Of a stretch of 64,000 nt of DNA, positions 16,838-24,324 are shown piece after piece. The position numbers and the translations under genes are program-made. The notes under the pieces are model-generated. The model was not told the origin of the DNA. It made no database searches and saw nothing but the letters and a program-made list of their open reading frames with translations. The stretch lies in the NCBI RefSeq assembly GCF_028882275.1, contig NZ_JARBUT010000007.1:186001-250000 (forward strand), read 5' to 3'. Each line of letters opens with the position of its first letter. The stretch's first letter is position 1. Source of the DNA: Nocardiopsis sp. N85 (lineage in GTDB: Bacteria; Actinomycetota; Actinomycetes; Streptosporangiales; Streptosporangiaceae).

Positions 16838-18193
16838 CTACCTCCCCACCGCGGGGACCGATCGCCTCGCACACCCCAGGACGCACGCCGCCACCAGATA
16901 GGGCACGGCGAACAACGCGAACGCCATCCCGTGCCCCGTCACCGCGAACACCACCGCGTACAGCGGATAGGAGACCGTGGTGACCAGGTCCACCCCCAAC
17001 CCCGCCACCGAGGTCACCGTCGCCCTGGCCGAACCGGTGATGCGCTCCTGCAACCGGGCGTCGGCGACCACACTCGCGGCCTGGCACACACCGAACCCGG
17101 CCCCCAGCAGCACCCACCCCACCGGACCGCCCATCAGGGAACCCGCCGCGATGGCCACCGCCGCCGCACCCAACAGCACCGCGAACGCACCGGCCGGCAG
17201 ACGCGAGACCGGACCGGCCACCAGACCGCCCAGGGTCACCCCGGCCCACACCACCGCCACCACGACCGGCACCGTCTCCACCGGCACACCCTCGGCGGCC
17301 ACCAGCAACGGCACGTACTCGTCCAGCACGCCCCAGACGGAGGTGACCACCACGAGCATGAGGATCGCACCGCGCACCCGACGGTCCCCGCGCGCCTGGG
17401 CCAGACCGGCCCGCAACGCGGCGACGTACTCCGAAGGGCCGGTCGGCTCCTCGTCCTCCTCGGCCGGATCGTGCGCCCGACCGGCCGGGGCGCCGCCACG
17501 TCCGTGCCCCGGTGCGTGCGGCACCGCCCGCACCTCGCACCCACCGGAACCGGCCGGCCCGGTGGCCTCGGAGTCGTCGGCCTCGGGACCGGTGGCGTCG
17601 GAGGCCGACCGGTGCTCGGGCAGGGCCAGACCGGCCAGGGCGCACACCGCGCACACCGCGACACTGGCCGCACCCACCGCGCCGTACCCGCCCCAGGACA
17701 TCACCGGCACCGCCAGCAGGGTCGCCGCGCCCACCGCGGCCACACCCAACGCCCGGGTCACACCCATCACCCGCGCATAACGGTCCGCGGCCCCACGGTG
17801 GGCCAACTCGGTGTAGACCAACGCCTCCAAGGCGCCCGAGGACAGGGAACCGCCCACACCCCACAGCACGAACCCCAGGGCGAACACCCCGTACCCGGGA
17901 GACCACGACCACAGGGCGAACGCGGCACCGGCGAACACCGGGGCGGCGGCCAACAGGTACCGACGCGGGACCACGTCGGCCAACGCCCCGGCGGGCACGG
18001 ACGTGAGCAGACCCGTCACCGCCCAGAGCACGAACAGGGAACTGATCCGCGTCACCGACAGGCCGTGGTCGGCGAACAACAGCACGTACACCGGGTACAG
18101 GAGGACGAACTCCTCCGACGCCGCATAGGCGTACAGGGGCCCGGTCACACGGGACACACGCGCGCCGCACGCGCGTGGGAACGAGAGGAACAT
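16838..18193 (-). CDS. MFS transporter with leader-controlled start
   Basis: A 451-residue membrane protein with about 12 helices in two halves. The first half runs from YAYAASEEFVLLYPVYVLLF to about residue 190; the central loop is long and acidic (SDATGPEADDSE, DPAEEDEEPTG); the second half starts near VRGAILMLVVVTSVWG. No DHA2 motif. The ATG at 18193 has a poor ribosome site (GAAAG) lying at the base of a long stem-loop (18197-18270). Upstream lies a 5-codon ORF. The architecture suggests induction by a ribosome-targeting drug, probably a macrolide, and hence an antibiotic efflux role; this is inference. Confidence 0.8.
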   Translation of the reverse strand: MFLSFPRACGARVSRVTGPLYAYAASEEFVLLYPVYVLLFADHGLSVTRISSLFVLWAVTGLLTSVPAGALADVVPRRYLLAAAPVFAGAAFALWSWSPGYGVFALGFVLWGVGGSLSSGALEALVYTELAHRGAADRYARVMGVTRALGVAAVGAATLLAVPVMSWGGYGAVGAASVAVCAVCALAGLALPEHRSASDATGPEADDSEATGPAGSGGCEVRAVPHAPGHGRGGAPAGRAHDPAEEDEEPTGPSEYVAALRAGLAQARGDRRVRGAILMLVVVTSVWGVLDEYVPLLVAAEGVPVETVPVVVAVVWAGVTLGGLVAGPVSRLPAGAFAVLLGAAAVAIAAGSLMGGPVGWVLLGAGFGVCQAASVVADARLQERITGSARATVTSVAGLGVDLVTTVSYPLYAVVFAVTGHGMAFALFAVPYLVAACVLGCARRSVPAVGR

Positions 18194-18196
18194 GGA

Positions 18197-18270
18197 GGTC
18201 TTTCGGTCGAACGTGCAGGGACACCGGGGAACACCACCACCCGGTGGCGCCCGTGCACGGACCGAGGACC
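18197..18270 (-). promoter_or_regulatory. Attenuator-like stem-loop before the MFS start
   Basis: Inner stem: GTGCAGGGACACCGGGG (18213-18229) pairs with CCCGGTGGCGCCCGTGCAC (18240-18258) with small bulges. Outer stem: GGTCTTTCGGTC (18197-18208) pairs with GGACCGAGGACC (18259-18270) with a bulge. The outer 3' arm ends 3 nt before the ATG at 18193, so the closed form would hide the start region; the 5' arm begins 11 nt after the leader stop codon. Confidence 0.6.
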
Positions 18271-18280
18271 ATCGTGGAAC

Positions 18281-18298
18281 TTAATGTCGCTTGCGCAT
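18281..18298 (-). CDS. 5-residue leader peptide MRKRH
   Basis: ATG CGC AAG CGA CAT TAA. The A of the ATG (18298) is 7 nt after a -10-like TATGCT (18310-18305), so the ORF would be leaderless and translated from the first base of the mRNA. The peptide carries the basic-X-basic (+X+) pattern R-K-R right after Met, the class of motif known to arrest macrolide-bound ribosomes (as in the MRLR element of the ErmD leader). Its stop is 11 nt ahead of the stem-loop that hides the MFS start. Detection is by context only; no conservation could be tested. Confidence 0.5.
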   Translation of the reverse strand: MRKRH

Positions 18299-18304
18299 GG
18301 GACC

Positions 18305-18310
18305 AGCATA
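18305..18310 (-). promoter_or_regulatory. -10 element of the leader/MFS transcript
   Basis: TATGCT on the minus strand, placed so that transcription would begin at about 18298, the A of the leader ATG. No clear -35 hexamer is visible. Confidence 0.4.
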
Positions 18311-18319
18311 CGCCGCCGA

Positions 18320-18718
18320 CCCCGCCCGGGGCCGGCGGTCCACGGGACCAGCACTCGACGCGCCCCGCCCGACACAGGGTGCGCACCAGCACCCGGGTGT
18401 GGGCCCGCCCCCTCCACCGCCGACAGCACCAGGACCGCGCCGTCCCACACGGTCGGGGCGCGTTCGACCTCGGCCACGACATCGGTGTGCCCGGGAGCGT
18501 CGACGAGATAGATCCGCGCCTCGCCCACCCGCGAGGGCGCCACCGCGGCGCGCACGGTGATACCGCGTTCGCGTTCGACACGACCTGTCGGTACGGGTGT
18601 CCACGCCGCCCCCGCCGCCCAGGCGGTCGACGGCGCCGCGGTGGAAGGGCGGGCACCCGGTCAGGCCGGTCTCACCGGCATCGACATGGGCGACGATACC
18701 GACGTTCACCACGGTCAC
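18320..18718 (-). pseudogene. Broken tetracycline ribosomal-protection-type GTPase (Tet(M)/Otr(A)-like)
   Basis: The minus strand encodes, from a GTG near 18718, VVNVGIVAHVDAGETGLTG, then PFHRGAVDRLG, then after a frameshift RAAVAPSRVGEARIYLVDAPGHTDVV and AVLVLSAVEGAG. These are the P-loop, switch I, G2/G3 (DAPGHTD) and following helix of the EF-G-like ribosomal-protection proteins. The P-loop Lys is replaced by Glu (AGETG instead of AGKTS), several frameshifts are present, and everything after about residue 120 is missing. It is dead and lies just upstream of the leader-controlled MFS gene. Confidence 0.75.
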
Positions 18719-18903
18719 GACGGTCCTCGGAGATCGCGGAACGAAGGGACCCGACCGCCCCGTGAGACCGCCGCATGCCGTTCTCCTCACGCGAGGTGGA
18801 CCGTGTGGACGCCCCCGATCACGGTGCGGCCGCGATCCGCCCGGCACATCGCCCCCCGAACCGTCGCTCAATGCAACCGATTCGTCACTGAATGAGGGAC
18901 GAT

Positions 18904-18932
18904 GTTCACCGCAGGATGGTTGGGGCGTTCTC
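18904..18932 (+). promoter_or_regulatory. PHO-box-like direct repeats upstream of phoD
   Basis: GTTCACC at 18904 matches the actinomycete PHO-box heptamer exactly and is followed at 11-nt spacing by GATGGTT and CGTTCTC, weaker repeats. It lies about 75 nt upstream of the alkaline phosphatase gene, a classical PhoP target. Confidence 0.5.
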
Positions 18933-19004
18933 CCTCCCGTGACCGGATGGGACACGGCCCCGCCGCTCCCGCGGCGAGCACACCCGCACCACAGGAGAAC
19001 ACCC

Positions 19005-20573
19005 ATGCCGGGAACCCCCCACCACCCGAACCACCCCCACACCACCCGACGCACGGTCCTGGCCGGCGGCGCCGCCCTGGGCGCCGCCGCACTGGTGGGC
19101 GCCGCCACCCCCTGGAACGCACCCGCCGACGCCACCCCCCGCGCCACCCCCCTCACCGACCCCTTCACCCTCGGCGTCGCCTCCGGCGACCCCGACCACA
19201 ACAGCGTCGTACTGTGGACCCGCCTGGCCCCCGACCCCCTCGCCCAGGACGGCCTGGGCGGCATGCCCGACCGCGACGTCGACGTCCAATGGCAGATCGC
19301 CGAGGACGAGCGCTTCACCCGCGTCACCGCCACCGGCACCACCACCACCGGCCCCGACCGCGCCCACTCCGTCCACATCGAGGCCCGAGGACTGCGCCCG
19401 GGAGCCCACTACCACTACCGGTTCCGGGTCGGCACCGACATCAGCCCCGTCGGCCGCACCCGCACCACCCCCGCACCCGGCGCCCGCGTGAACCGGTTCG
19501 CGTTCGCGTTCGCCAGCTGCCAGAGCCTCACCCACGGCCACTACACCGCCCAACGCCACCTCGCCGACGAGGACCTCGACCTCGTCGCGTTCCTGGGCGA
19601 CTACATCTACGAGACCGGCGAGGCCGGATCGGTGGGCCGCCCCCACGTACCCGCCCGCGAGGTCCACACCCTCGCCGAGTACCGGATCCGCCACGCCCAG
19701 TACAAGAACGACACCGACCTCCAGGCCGCCCACGCCGCGTTCCCCTGGGCGGTGGTCTTCGACGACCACGAACTGGACAACAACTGGGCCGACGACCACC
19801 CCTACGGCGGACAGCCCTCCGAGGAGTTCCTCCAGCGCCGCGCCGACGCCCTCAAGGCCTACTACGAGCACATGCCGCTGCGACCCGCACAACGCCCCCA
19901 GGGACCCGACCTGCACCTGTACCGCCGGTTGGCGTTCGGCCGCCTGGTGGACCTGCACCTGCTCGACACCCGCCAGTACCGCGACGCCCAGTCCCAAGCC
20001 GACCGGGAGGACCCCGCGCGCACCCTGCTGGGCGCCGACCAGAAACGGTGGCTCCTGAACGGGCTGTCCGCCTCCCGGGCACAATGGAACATCCTCGCCC
20101 AGCAGGTGTTCTTCTCCCAGCGCGACTTCGCCGCCGGAGACCCCACCCGCTTCAGCGACGACGCCTGGGACAACTACAAGGTCGAACGCGACGAGGTCCG
20201 CGACCACCTCGCCGGGGTGCGCAACCCCGTGGTGATCACCGGGGACGTGCACGCCGGCTACGTGGTGGACGTCAAAGCCGACTTCGACGACCCCGCCTCG
20301 GCCACCGTCGCCACCGAACTGGTGGGCACCTCCTTCACCAGCGGCGGCGACGGCACCGACCAGAACCCGGGCGACGCCGTACAGCTCGCCGAGAACCCCC
20401 ACATCACCTTCATCAACCGCAAACGCGGCTACGTGCGCAACGTGGTCACGCCCACCGAGTGGACGGCCGACTACCGGACCGTGGAACGGGTGTCGGTGCC
20501 CGGGGAACCGATCACCGACCGGGCCCGGTTCGTCATCACCGACGGCGTCCCCGGAGCCGCACCGCAGGGCTGA
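19005..20573 (+). CDS. phoD: Secreted alkaline phosphatase PhoD (Tat substrate)
   Basis: A 522-residue phosphodiesterase/phosphomonoesterase. It has a twin-arginine signal (TTRRTVLAGGAAL, Arg15-Arg16), an N-terminal PhoD beta-domain (DPFTLGVASGDPDHNSVVLW) and the metallophosphatase core: FAFASCQS, FLGDYIYE, FDDHELDNNW, VVITGDVHAGY. These carry the Ca2+/Fe3+ ligands known for PhoD. The ATG follows ACAGGAGAAC. It is exported folded and releases phosphate from organic esters. Expected PhoP control is supported by the upstream repeats at 18904; a perfect terminator follows. Confidence 0.93.
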   Translation: MPGTPHHPNHPHTTRRTVLAGGAALGAAALVGAATPWNAPADATPRATPLTDPFTLGVASGDPDHNSVVLWTRLAPDPLAQDGLGGMPDRDVDVQWQIAEDERFTRVTATGTTTTGPDRAHSVHIEARGLRPGAHYHYRFRVGTDISPVGRTRTTPAPGARVNRFAFAFASCQSLTHGHYTAQRHLADEDLDLVAFLGDYIYETGEAGSVGRPHVPAREVHTLAEYRIRHAQYKNDTDLQAAHAAFPWAVVFDDHELDNNWADDHPYGGQPSEEFLQRRADALKAYYEHMPLRPAQRPQGPDLHLYRRLAFGRLVDLHLLDTRQYRDAQSQADREDPARTLLGADQKRWLLNGLSASRAQWNILAQQVFFSQRDFAAGDPTRFSDDAWDNYKVERDEVRDHLAGVRNPVVITGDVHAGYVVDVKADFDDPASATVATELVGTSFTSGGDGTDQNPGDAVQLAENPHITFINRKRGYVRNVVTPTEWTADYRTVERVSVPGEPITDRARFVITDGVPGAAPQG

Positions 20574-20578
20574 GACCG

Positions 20579-20606
20579 GCGGGGGCCGGCCGCCGCCGGC
20601 CCCCGC
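20579..20606. terminator. Convergent intrinsic terminator
   Basis: Perfect 12-bp stem GCGGGGGCCGGC / GCCGGCCCCCGC with a CGCC loop, between the phoD stop (20573) and the convergent regulator stop (20607). Confidence 0.88.
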
Positions 20607-21305
20607 TCACGAATCGTCGGGGGCGATCCACAACGCCTCGGCGGCGACCAACCCCAGTGAGCGGTCGTGGGCCGGGGTCTGGTGGTCGGGGCGCACGGCG
20701 ATGCGCAGCGACCCGGCGAAGGGCTGACGCTCCACGACCCGCACGCTCATACCGATGCCGATCTCGATGTCGGCCAGGTAGCGCAACAGGTGGGGGTCGG
20801 TGTCGTTGACGCGCACGATGACGCCCTCCACCCCCTCCTCGGCGTCCGACAACAGCACCGAGGGGCGTTCGACGATGTGGCCCTCGGTGGTGGGGATGGG
20901 GTCGCCGTGCGGATCCACGACGGGATCGCCCAGGTAGGAGGCGATACGGTCGACGAACTTGTCCGACACCACGTGTTCGAGGATCTCGGCCTCGTCGTGG
21001 ACCTCGTCCCAGGAGTAACCCAGGGCGGCCACCAGATAGGTCTCCAACAGCCGGTGGCGGCGCAGCACCGACAGGGCGGCCTTGGTGCCCGCCTCGGTGA
21101 GACTCACCGTCCCGTAGCGGCGGTGCTCGACCAGGCCCAGCTCACCGAGTTTGCGGAGCATGCCCGACACCGACGAATTGGACACCGACAGCCGCTCGGC
21201 CATCCCGGAGATGGTGACCGGCCCGGTACCGCGCTCCTGGAGGTCGTAGACGACCTTCACGTAGTCCTCAACCGACGTGGACGGCCGTGTCGGGGTGTCG
21301 CTCAT
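20607..21305 (-). CDS. DtxR-family metalloregulator, MntR-like ligands
   Basis: A 232-residue regulator: N-terminal winged helix (ISGMAERLSVSNSSVSGMLR), dimer/metal domain (LRRHRLLETYLV, HDEAEILEHVVSD) and C-terminal SH3/FeoA-like domain. At the position of DtxR Met10 it has Asp (SVEDYV), and at DtxR Cys102 it has Glu (HDEAEILEH). These are the residues that make MntR a Mn2+ sensor, so manganese regulation is more likely than iron regulation. Start chosen at the ATG 21305 (MSDTPTRP); the longer upstream frame is not homologous. Single gene flanked by a terminator. Confidence 0.85.
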   Translation of the reverse strand: MSDTPTRPSTSVEDYVKVVYDLQERGTGPVTISGMAERLSVSNSSVSGMLRKLGELGLVEHRRYGTVSLTEAGTKAALSVLRRHRLLETYLVAALGYSWDEVHDEAEILEHVVSDKFVDRIASYLGDPVVDPHGDPIPTTEGHIVERPSVLLSDAEEGVEGVIVRVNDTDPHLLRYLADIEIGIGMSVRVVERQPFAGSLRIAVRPDHQTPAHDRSLGLVAAEALWIAPDDS

Positions 21306-21406
21306 GCCCACAACCGTATCGCGGACCGCCCACAGGCCACGATTTCCACACCCCCTCGGGGGCCTCGGAGACGGGACCCCACTCCGGGCGCCCCACCACC
21401 GACGCG

Positions 21407-21664
21407 TCACCGATCCGCGAAGGACGACCCCCGGGCGGCCGGCTCCCGCTCCAGGACACGGACCGCCTTGGGACCCACACCGCGGATCTTCAGCAACTCC
21501 CCCGCGGTGACCCCCGTCAACTGATCGAACCGGGTGTGACCGTGGGCGGCCGGCTCCCGCGGGGCGACCCCGCCCATGCTCGCGGGGAACTCCGTGGGCG
21601 ACACCTTCTCCGACTCGACCACGGCGGACCTCCCGGCGTCGCTCGACCGTCCCCCCGAGCCCAA
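21407..21664 (-). CDS. Small helix-hairpin-helix DNA-binding protein
   Basis: An open frame of 85 codons whose C-terminal half, TRFDQLTGVTAGELLKIRGV followed by GPKAVRVLERE, is a helix-hairpin-helix domain of the small actinobacterial DNA-binding type. Homologues are 60-80 residues, so the true start is probably an internal codon nearer the PASMGGVAPRE segment. The family is presumed to bind DNA; no role is known. A slightly unusual APREPAAHG stretch replaces the expected helix. Confidence 0.55.
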   Translation of the reverse strand: MGSGGRSSDAGRSAVVESEKVSPTEFPASMGGVAPREPAAHGHTRFDQLTGVTAGELLKIRGVGPKAVRVLEREPAARGSSFADR

Positions 21665-21691
21665 CCCCCACCGACGACGGCAACGGCGGGA

Positions 21692-21898
21692 TCAGGCCGG
21701 GCACCCCCCGCCCTCGGGCACCAGGACGGGCCCACCACGGGAGACCACCCGCACCCCCGCCGGGCCGACCTCACGGATCTGTAGGGAACCGCACGCACAG
21801 CGCACCCACACGGTCATCCCCGAGGCGGTGGCATGGCGGGACACCACACGGAAGGGCCGACCATCGGGCCGACCGCAGTGCGGGCACACACTCGTCAT
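21692..21898 (-). CDS. Small zinc-ribbon protein
   Basis: A 68-residue protein with two cysteine pairs, CPHC (residues 5-8) and CAC (about 35-37), which suggests a zinc ribbon. The ATG at 21898 is preceded by GAGGAA at good spacing. It is divergent from the LysR gene (98 nt apart). No known function; not a recognised enzyme. Confidence 0.65.
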   Translation of the reverse strand: MTSVCPHCGRPDGRPFRVVSRHATASGMTVWVRCACGSLQIREVGPAGVRVVSRGGPVLVPEGGGCPA

Positions 21899-21955
21899 CG
21901 TTTCCTCGTCCTTCGTCGCCGGAAGTCTGACCCCTCCAGCCTCTCCCCACCGACC

Positions 21956-21973
21956 TTCAATGTCCACGTTGAA
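21956..21973. promoter_or_regulatory. Inverted repeat in the LysR/zinc-protein intergenic region
   Basis: TTCAATGTCCACGTTGAA: 5-bp arms TTCAA/TTGAA around 8 nt, the size of a LysR box. A second repeat, CATGG-N6-CCATG, follows at 21977-21992. Both are close to the LysR start and could mediate autoregulation. Confidence 0.45.
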
Positions 21974-21995
21974 TTCATGGACCAGACCATGAAGT

Positions 21996-22922
21996 ATGAA
22001 CTACATGATCGATCTACGGCGCCTGCGCGTCCTACGCGCCGTCGCCCACTACGGAACCGTCACCGCCGCCGCCGAAGCGCTGCACATGACCACCTCCGCC
22101 GCGTCCCAACAGGTCCGCCTGCTCGCCCGGGAACTCGACGTCACCCTCCTGGAACCCCGGGGGCGCGGCGTGCGCCTGACCCCGGCGGCGCACGGCCTGC
22201 TGGCACACGCCGACGACATCACCGCCCGCTGGGAACGCGCCGAGATCGAACTGCGCGGCCTGGGCACCGAACCCGCCGGACCACTGCGGGTGACCGGATT
22301 CCCGGTGGTGCTCTCCCGCCTGCTCGCACCCATGGCCGCCGCGCTGACCGCCGCCCACCCCCGCCTGGACGTGCACCTGTCGGAGAACGCCCCCGAACGC
22401 GCCCTGGACCTGCTGTTCCAGGGCGAGGTGGACCTCGCCGTCATCGAGGCCTCCCCCGCCACACCACCGCCCACCGACACGCGCTTCGACCAGACACCCC
22501 TGCTCGACGACGTCCTGGACCTGGTGGTGCCCCGCGACCACCCCTTCGCCGACCGCACCGAGATGCCCCTGGCCCAGGCCGCCGGCCAGACCTGGGTACT
22601 GCCCCCGGCGGACACCACCTGCCACGCCCACGCCGTGTCGGCCTGCGGCGCGGCCGGTTTCACCCCGCACGGCCCCCACGGGGCACGGGAGTGGAACGCC
22701 ATCGCCGCCATGGTCTCCCACGGTCTGGGAGTGGCGCTCGTCCCCCGACTGGCCGACCTGCCCCCACTGCCCGTCGTCCGCGTCCCCCTGAAGGGAACAC
22801 CGGCCCCGGCGCGCAAGATCCTCACCTGCGCCCGCCGGGGGTCGCGCACGCACCCCGCCGTCGTCGCCGCCCTGTCCACGCTCACCGACCTGTCCGCCGC
22901 CGCCACCGCCCCGAGAAGGTGA
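21996..22922 (+). CDS. LysR-family transcriptional regulator
   Basis: A 308-residue regulator with N-terminal winged HTH (LRVLRAVAHYGTVTAAAEAL, HMTTSAASQQVRLLARELDV) and a C-terminal periplasmic-binding-type effector domain (PLRVTGFPVVLSRLLAPM). ATG codons at 21996 and 22005 both fit; homology begins MIDLRRLRVLRAV at 22005. Divergent from the small zinc protein; regulated genes unknown. Confidence 0.9.
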   Translation: MNYMIDLRRLRVLRAVAHYGTVTAAAEALHMTTSAASQQVRLLARELDVTLLEPRGRGVRLTPAAHGLLAHADDITARWERAEIELRGLGTEPAGPLRVTGFPVVLSRLLAPMAAALTAAHPRLDVHLSENAPERALDLLFQGEVDLAVIEASPATPPPTDTRFDQTPLLDDVLDLVVPRDHPFADRTEMPLAQAAGQTWVLPPADTTCHAHAVSACGAAGFTPHGPHGAREWNAIAAMVSHGLGVALVPRLADLPPLPVVRVPLKGTPAPARKILTCARRGSRTHPAVVAALSTLTDLSAAATAPRR

Positions 22923-23072
22923 GGCCCGCCCCCACCCCGGCGGCCACGGGGACCCGGGTGTCCACCCCCGACGCCCGCCCCCACCGGTGACGGCGCGATC
23001 CGCCGGCACCGCCCGACCCCATGGACCACACGGGCGGGGACGCCCCCCGCCCCCACACCCCGAAGGACCACC

Positions 23073-23534
23073 GTGGACCGGCACACCATCGTCGAGGGCA
23101 CCGAGGCCGACCACCCCGCCTGCGCCGCACTGTGGACCCGCGCCGTCGCCCACCGCGACGGCACCGCCCCCGACCCCGTGGTGCGCGCCCGCGCCGAACA
23201 CCGACTGCTCCACACCCCCCGACTCCTGCTGCTCCTGCGCACCCCCGCCCTGAACGGCTACACCCTCACCCGCCTGCCCACCGGCGGCGAGCGCACCGCC
23301 CACCTGACCCACCTCGCCGTGGCCCCCGCCCTCCAGGGCACCGGATGGGGCCGCCGCCTCATGGACGCCACCCTGGCCCGCGTGGCCGACCACGCCGACT
23401 CCCTCACCCTCGAAGTCCTGCACGCCAACACCGCGGGCCGCGCCCTGTACGAGGCCACCGGCTGGTACCCCGTCGGCGAGAGCCGCTTCCCCGAGTCCGG
23501 CATCCCCAACATCGTCTACCGCAGGGACCTGTGA
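23073..23534 (+). CDS. GNAT-family N-acetyltransferase
   Basis: A 153-residue GNAT fold. Motif A is LTHLAVAPALQGTGWGRRLM, with the acetyl-CoA-binding Q-x-x-G-x-G pattern, and motif B is NTAGRALYEATGWYPVGE. The start is a GTG at 23073 following a CGAAGGACCACC ribosome site. Acceptor substrate unknown. Stands alone between the LysR gene and the membrane-protein operon. Confidence 0.87.
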   Translation: MDRHTIVEGTEADHPACAALWTRAVAHRDGTAPDPVVRARAEHRLLHTPRLLLLLRTPALNGYTLTRLPTGGERTAHLTHLAVAPALQGTGWGRRLMDATLARVADHADSLTLEVLHANTAGRALYEATGWYPVGESRFPESGIPNIVYRRDL

Positions 23535-23574
23535 CCGACGGACCCCGCCGATCCGCCGATCCCGCACACCCTCA

Positions 23575-23601
23575 GATGTAAAACATCATTGACATCATGT
23601 C
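23575..23601. promoter_or_regulatory. Tandem inverted repeats upstream of the membrane-protein/XRE operon
   Basis: GATGT-AAA-ACATC (23575-23587) is followed by the perfect palindrome GACATCATGTC (23591-23601). They share the half-site GATGT/ACATC. They are AT-rich in a GC-rich setting and 47-73 nt upstream of the operon, fitting autoregulation by the XRE-type protein. Confidence 0.55.
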
Positions 23602-23647
23602 CGCCGTACCTGACACTGAGTCTTAGATATTTGACATGGAGGCGGAC

Positions 23648-24067
23648 ATGACATTCGAAGAAAGACGCGTGTGGATCTACACCGCGATCGCCCTGATCAT
23701 CCCGGTGATCTACACCGCGATCATCGCCACCCGACTCACCGACACCCCACCCGAACACATCACCTACACACGCCCCCTGCTCATCGCCATCGGCACCGCC
23801 CTGGCCGCCAACCTCCTCCTCACCGTCATCGCCGGCGCCCTATGGCCACGCGACGCCCACCTGCGCGACGAACGCGACACCGAGATCGACCGCCGCGGCC
23901 TGCGCTGGGAATTCATCGTCCTGGCCATCGGCGCCGCGGCCGCACTGGCCCTCACCCTCACCCGAGCCGACCACTTCTGGATCGCCCACACCCTCTACCT
24001 CGGATTCGTGCTCTCCGCACTGACCTCATCGGCCGCCCGCATCGTCGCCTACCGCCGAGGAATGTGA
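23648..24067 (+). CDS. Four-helix membrane protein partnered with an XRE regulator
   Basis: A 139-residue protein with about four hydrophobic helices (WIYTAIALIIPVIYTAIIA; LLIAIGTALAANLLLTVIAG; LAIGAAAALALTL; LYLGFVLSALTS) and a conserved-looking loop DERDTEIDRRG. This resembles the DUF2178-like membrane proteins encoded next to YozG-type XRE regulators. GGAGG 8 nt upstream supports the ATG at 23648 rather than 23636. The XRE gene follows 3 nt later. Confidence 0.78.
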   Translation: MTFEERRVWIYTAIALIIPVIYTAIIATRLTDTPPEHITYTRPLLIAIGTALAANLLLTVIAGALWPRDAHLRDERDTEIDRRGLRWEFIVLAIGAAAALALTLTRADHFWIAHTLYLGFVLSALTSSAARIVAYRRGM

Positions 24068-24070
24068 ACC

Positions 24071-24289
24071 GTGCCCAAGAAGACCCGGGTGACCAACACC
24101 ATCCGCGCCCTGCGCTTCGCACACGACGAAATGACCCAGGCCGACCTCGCCGAACGCGTCGGAGTGACCCGCCAGACCATCATCGCCATCGAACAAGGCC
24201 GCTACTCGCCCTCACTGGAGACCGCGTTCCTCATCGCCCGCGTCTTCGGAACCCGCCTCGACGACGTCTTCCACTACCCCGAAACCTGA
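24071..24289 (+). CDS. XRE-family HTH regulator (YozG-like)
   Basis: A 72-residue single-domain Cro/CI-type HTH: DEMTQADLAERVGVTRQTII followed by AIEQGRYSPSLETAFLIARV and the ending LDDVFHYPET. GTG start. It forms an operon with the preceding membrane protein (3-nt gap) and possibly the following oxidoreductase. Likely binds the palindromes at 23575-23601. Confidence 0.9.
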   Translation: MPKKTRVTNTIRALRFAHDEMTQADLAERVGVTRQTIIAIEQGRYSPSLETAFLIARVFGTRLDDVFHYPET

Positions 24290-24324
24290 ACCCCGAGCCA
24301 CCCACCGCACGGAACGAGGACACC

